A stretch of DNA of 11,136 nucleotides, from assembly GCA_003024985.2 (NCBI GenBank), contig PXIH01S0000038.1; one strand, written 5' to 3'. Shown here in pieces: positions 8,181-11,136 of this stretch. Source of the stretch: Euperipatoides rowelli. Taxonomy: Eukaryota; Onychophora; Udeonychophora; Euonychophora; Peripatopsidae. The position numbers and the translations under genes are program-made. Positions within the stretch are counted from its first letter, which is position 1. The number at the start of each line of letters is the position of its first letter. The notes under the pieces were generated by a model that was not told the DNA's origin, searched no databases, and worked only from the letters and a program-made list of their open reading frames with translations.

Positions 8181-8185
8181 ATTAC

Positions 8186-8299
8186 CTTATTTGAATCTAG
8201 ATCTACCAGCCAAACATCGTCTGGCATTTTGAAGTGTTTCTTGTACAGAAAAAAACTAGCAGGCACTCCAATTATGTATGGTGTAGGGGCCAAAAGCAG
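8186..8299 (-). CDS. MADD: MADD/Rab3-GEF internal exon (end of cDENN region)
   Basis: This internal coding exon is 114 bp (38 codons) and is read from 8299 down to 8186. It is preceded by a long pyrimidine tract ending TTTTTTTCAG and followed by the donor AAG|GTAATC. Both borders are phase 0. Recognisable peptide stretches are [17 protein letters not shown] near the start and [14 protein letters not shown] at the end. From knowledge of the family, this is almost the same as the stretch near the end of the central DENN domain of MADD (also called Rab3-GEF, DENN/MADD or AEX-3). That protein is a large cytoplasmic exchange factor that loads GTP on Rab3 and Rab27 and acts in vesicle traffic and neurotransmitter release. 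The peptide continues without a break into the exon at 1122-1202. Other DENN proteins share the fold, but the VWLVDLDSN run points to MADD. The preceding exon was not found up to 11136. Confidence 0.93.
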
Positions 8300-8302
8300 C
8301 TG

Positions 8303-8695
8303 AAAAAAACGTCAAAGAAAAAAAAAACAGTATAGATTCTAAATAAATTATATAAATCACTAATATTTATAAGTATTAATTTAATCTCTTTCCTATCAAG
8401 AATATTTTAATTTAAAAAATGGATATTATGGTGAATTATTTATTAATGATGACAGTTATCTTTTTATACACTGTATACTATATTTGCTATATATACTATA
8501 TACATAATGCACAGTAAATACGGCACACAATCTAGCAAAACTGGATTTCTCAATTCTGGCCAGAACCGGAACCGCATTTTGACCTAAAATTGTGGCCGGA
8601 ATTCTGGCCAGAACTTTAAATTAACCTAAAAAAAATTATATTAATTGTATTCTATACCATCTTAAATATAAGTGCAATTTGTCAGAGATTAATTG
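8303..8695. other. AT-rich intron sequence upstream of the 8186-8299 exon
   Basis: The T-rich tract seen on the minus strand at 8302-8330 is the polypyrimidine tract of the exon's acceptor. Beyond it, AT-rich sequence with TATA-type words (8460-8510) leads to the twin palindromes at 8552-8614. No upstream MADD exon was recognised. Confidence 0.55.
8552..8614. repeat. twin TTCTGGCCAGAA palindromes
   Basis: The 15-bp AATTCTGGCCAGAAC occurs at 8552-8566 and 8600-8614, spaced by 48 bp. Each contains a perfect 12-bp palindrome. Related CCGGAA/GGCCGG words lie between them. It could be a pair of dimer-binding sites or part of an old repeat. Confidence 0.7.
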
Positions 8696-8698
8696 GAA

Positions 8699-8783
8699 AG
8701 CCTGTTAGCATAGTGATTAGTGCAAATGCCCGGAAAGCAGGAGACCCCGGTTCAATTCCCGGATCAAGTGACTGATTTTTTTT
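8699..8783 (+). repeat. tRNA-like sequence: SINE head or tRNA pseudogene
   Basis: TTAGCATAGTGATTAGTG at 8705-8722 fits the RNA polymerase III A box, and GGTTCAATTCC at 8749-8759 fits the B box at the proper distance. Folded as a tRNA, the D stem pairs fully (GCAT/GTGC) and the T stem pairs 4 of 5 with a normal TTCAATT loop. The anticodon stem pairs only 3 of 5, and the base before the anticodon position is C instead of T. The acceptor arm (8699-8705 against 8763-8769) hardly pairs. It is therefore not a working tRNA. Eight Ts at 8776-8783 form a possible polymerase III terminator. A tRNA-derived SINE head is the likelier reading, with no body or tail identified. Confidence 0.65.
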
Positions 8784-8789
8784 CTGACA

Positions 8790-9550
8790 AAAGTTTTCTT
8801 TCTTTATTTATAAATTAATACAGTGAATTTTTCCATTTTCTGCAGATAACCTACCCTATTACAGGTAAATTTAAAAGTTTATACCTTAGCCTGCCATCAA
8901 AGGAAGACCCATCAAATAAGTGCACCACCCCTATTTCTCAGCCAAAGTTATCACCCTGAGAGAAATCCAAGCTGTGTCATACAACTGCACCCCCCCCCCT
9001 AGTCTTGACCTCATCAAATAAGAGCACCATTTTAAAAAACAGTATTTTAAACAATTCTGATTCTAGCCAACAAATAAACCTGGGTAGNTTTGCAGTGCAT
9101 TATGGTAAATATAAGGTTCACTAGCATGACGGCGAACAAGGGTGCCACCCCCCCCCCTCTACCTAACAAAAGGTTGGTAATTCTTAGTCGAATAAAATAA
9201 ATATTTTTTCATCACTTCTCTTAAATCCTTAACATTGCCATTAATTTACAGTATAATAGAAAAATTGATTAACGTTTTTGATTTGCACACTAATTCCCAA
9301 GACCTCTGTAAATCAAGAAAAAGTAATTATTACCGATTAATTTTAGAAAAAGATAAAGACCCACGTGGTGACTTAACAACACATGGTTTAATAATTCAAG
9401 CAGATTTGCCGATTATTTTTATTTATTATAATTCTAAAACTTTTTACAAAGCTGTATCTATTTTAGTTTCCTTAATTAAACTATTGTAAATACATGTGTA
9501 TTGATTAATTTTTTTTAAAAAGTTCACAGGGTTATTCCACTCCATAAGTC
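8790..9550. other. intron sequence with direct repeat and C tracts
   Basis: ATCAAATAAGTGCACCA at 8911-8927 recurs with one change at 9013-9029. Runs of ten Cs lie at 8990-8999 and 9148-9157, and base 9088 is ambiguous. This suggests a decayed, partly duplicated repeat. An open frame of 84 codons at 9235-9489 has no ATG at its start and no recognisable domain, and its composition follows the AT bias, so I do not call it a gene. Confidence 0.5.
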
Positions 9551-9556
9551 AGTTCA

Positions 9557-10853
9557 GAATAATAATATTTAAGGCTGTATATTGTGTTGTAAACTGAATT
9601 TACATCTAGAAATAAGGAGCTTACAGTATAAAGAATTAGAATTAAAGCATAAGTCACAAAAAGACTTGTTACCGCACAATAAAAACATATAAACAGTATA
9701 ACCAGCAAAGCACAAAATCAAAACAAAATAAAACCCATTCAACACACATTAGTAACTAAATAAAGTTCAGAGGCAATTTGTTTATAATAATTATCATTTG
9801 CTAAGAAGTCACCCAGAGACCTCTTGAAAGTCCTGTAAGAACAATTTTGAACAACATAGTTGGGTAGTCTGTTTGTTCCAATATTCACACATCTGTGAAA
9901 AATGGTGATGTCCATCCCTTCTGGCCGATTTTCTGTACTTGATTCCGATCTTAAAAAAAGTTGGATTTTCTAGACACGCATTTACGATATCATAGTAATT
10001 ATATTTATTGTCAAGCATTACAATGTTTTTAAAAATGAAAATCAGGTCACCCCTAACGAATCTCTGAGAAGGGAATGCAATACCATGTAGCCTAACCTCA
10101 AAAGCCTTTCATTGTAAGGGACGTAAAACAGACCATTGATCATTTTAGTGTATCGTCTAAATCTCTTCACCAGCTTCAATACATCACCATTGTTTAACAC
10201 AAAGATACTACCTTTGACAGTAGTCAAACAGGCTGGATGTAAATCGAGTAAATTTGAGAGAAAATATATACTGTAAATCCATAAATTTCAGACTTCTCTT
10301 TATTAAGCCAAAAGTCCTATTTGCCTTAGTAATTATGTGATCATTATGCAACCCAAAGTCAATCTGGAATCAAAACAACTTCTAAATCTTGATAATTAAA
10401 TAGCCTAGTCAGGGGAAAGTTATCCAAAGCATATCTAATGTCACTAATCTTGGATTGAAATCTAATGAAACCAGACTTATCATGATTTATAATTAGTCTA
10501 TTCTATTATCACTAATCATTAATATCCCTTTGAAGGGCTATAACGTCATTGAAATTTGCAATTTTGCACATAACCTTGATATCATCTGCATAAATAATTA
10601 ATGTAGACTCAATCACCGAAGGCAGGTCAAACATGAAAAGATTAAAAAAGAGACCAGAGAGGCAAGATCCCTGAGAAAAACCTTTATTAATTCTGAAACA
10701 ACCGGAAGTAACATTGTTCATCTTGACACAAATCTTTCTATCTCTCAGGTAGTCAGCAATCCAGCCTGTCATAAACCAGTCAAAACCAAGTTTAACAAGT
10801 TTAAAAACCAACAGTTCATAAACAACTGTGTCGAAAGTATTTCCTTTTCCAAA
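9557..10853 (-). mobile_element. 5'-truncated non-LTR retrotransposon (LINE)
   Basis: The element keeps the second half of a reverse transcriptase ORF (10853 to 9739), then about 180 bp of non-coding sequence that ends near GCCTTAAATATTATTATT on the minus strand (9557-9575). This is a tail style common in CR1-like LINEs. The endonuclease domain and the first part of the reverse transcriptase are missing, as usual after incomplete target-primed reverse transcription. Target-site duplications were not found. It lies in the same orientation as MADD, in the intron upstream of the 8186-8299 exon. Confidence 0.8.
9739..10853 (-). pseudogene. LINE ORF2 reverse transcriptase remnant
   Basis: The open segment 10853-10515 carries FDTVVYELL, then GFSQGSCLSGLFFNL, which corresponds to the xPQGSxLSPLLFNLF palm motif, then LIIYADD with the catalytic YADD at 10581-10592. 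It runs into stop codons after RDIND (from 10514). Further family-like stretches follow in changing frames: NHDKSGFIRFQSK and NYQDLEV (about 10497-10380), KLVKRFRRYTKMINGLFYV (about 10180-10130), FVRGDLIFIFKNI (about 10065-10024), and NIGTNRLPNYVVQNCSYRTF then SLGDFL near the C-terminus. The frame ends at TGA 9739-9741. The order matches the region downstream of the reverse transcriptase in CR1/Jockey-group LINEs. Several frameshifts and stops make it inactive. The clade cannot be fixed by eye. Confidence 0.85.
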
Positions 10854-10856
10854 TTA

Positions 10857-11136
10857 TTTGATTAACTGGATTACTATTTACTTAAAAAAACAGATTAGTT
10901 ATAACTACTGTTACATGTATAAATTTTAAACTGCATTATATTAACTCTTTCCACTCCAATGGCGATTCTCAATCGCCGTTTTCAATTTATAATTGCACTC
11001 CAAAGTTAATTCTGAATCGCTATTTTCATTTCCTTGTATAATCAATAATTATTATTATATTCAAATATGCTTCAATTACTATTTTTTTTTCGTTTCAAAG
11101 ACTCAAAATATATTTGTCTTTAATTATACCAAGAGA
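10857..11136. other. AT-rich edge sequence with TTAA-hairpin repeat
   Basis: AT-rich sequence without coding potential. The only structured part is the 44-bp duplication with a hairpin at 10941-11039, listed separately. Confidence 0.5.
10941..11039 (+). repeat. 44-bp tandem duplication with hairpin after TTAA; possible transposon end
   Basis: TTAA at 10941-10944 is followed by CTCTTTCCACTCCAATGGC. The hairpin GGCGATT-CTC-AATCGCC at 10961-10977 has a perfect 7-bp stem. A diverged second copy of the CACTCC...ATTCT.AATCGC...TTTTCA unit begins 44 bp later (10952 and 10996), where the hairpin is disrupted. TTAA plus a CYCTTTCC-like start resembles termini of some piggyBac-type elements, whose target is TTAA. 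No transposase or opposite end is visible in the window. Confidence 0.45.

Larger units (their letters stand above)
1203..8185 (-). other. MADD: 6,983-bp phase-0 intron of MADD
   Basis: The intron has a GT donor at 8184-8185 and an AG acceptor at 1203-1204 when read on the minus strand. The flanking exons join as ...DLDSNK + ITVPL..., which keeps the family's reading frame. It holds almost all the repeats and the mariner-like remnant listed here, and no other host exon that I can recognise. Everything in it would be transcribed in the minus direction as part of the MADD pre-mRNA. Confidence 0.88.

Noticed and set aside
8699-8770. Functional tRNA gene
   Set aside because: The acceptor stem is essentially unpaired, the anticodon stem is weak and the base before the anticodon is not T, so it is kept only as a tRNA-related repeat.
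9235-9489. 84-codon open frame on the plus strand
   Set aside because: It begins at a TTG rather than an ATG. The residue composition mirrors the AT bias and nothing is recognisable. An open stretch of this size can occur by chance in 11 kb over six frames.

Overview
The window looks like nuclear DNA of an invertebrate animal. It is strongly A+T-rich (roughly 70% by eye), has spliced protein-coding sequence with very long introns, and carries decayed animal-type transposons (a LINE, a mariner-like element and a tRNA-related sequence), two minisatellites and two ambiguous bases (N at 2900 and 9088). There is no sign of bacterial gene organisation. The species cannot be identified from the sequence.

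The only host gene I can support is on the minus strand. Two short exons, 8186-8299 and 1122-1202, join in frame (phase 0) to give 65 residues. These match the DENN region of MADD/Rab3-GEF, the exchange factor for Rab3/Rab27 GTPases in secretory-vesicle traffic. The exons are separated by one intron of 6,983 bp (1203-8185), and the rest of the window lies in this intron or its two neighbours. The preceding and following MADD exons were not found and probably lie outside the window.

Layout: 1-1121 is intron downstream of the second exon. Within the large intron are a homopolymer junction and GC-rich patch (1988-2345), an AAATAC/GTATTT-rich patch (about 3030-3165), an AT palindrome (3768-3795), and two RFX X-box-like sites beside an E-box (4020-4067). 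Next come a 43-bp minisatellite whose last copies are inverted (4575-5275), a near-perfect hairpin (5390-5450), and a deleted mariner-like transposon that keeps both ends of its transposase (about 5503-6166). A roughly 37-bp TGATCAT minisatellite (6489-6951), a smaller hairpin (7059-7115), a diverged ~100-bp duplication (7517-7690) and a possible LINE tail (8132-8180) follow. Upstream of the first exon are twin palindromes (8552-8614), a tRNA-like sequence with a T8 run (8699-8783), a direct repeat with two C10 tracts (8911-9157), a 5'-truncated LINE on the minus strand (about 9557-10853), and a TTAA-flanked hairpin plus 44-bp duplication (10941-11039).

Apart from MADD, the contents are mobile-element debris and simple or tandem repeats. 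I saw no defence, biosynthetic or other multigene system. The observations most worth following up are the self-complementary minisatellite inside a transcribed intron and the compact RFX/E-box cluster.
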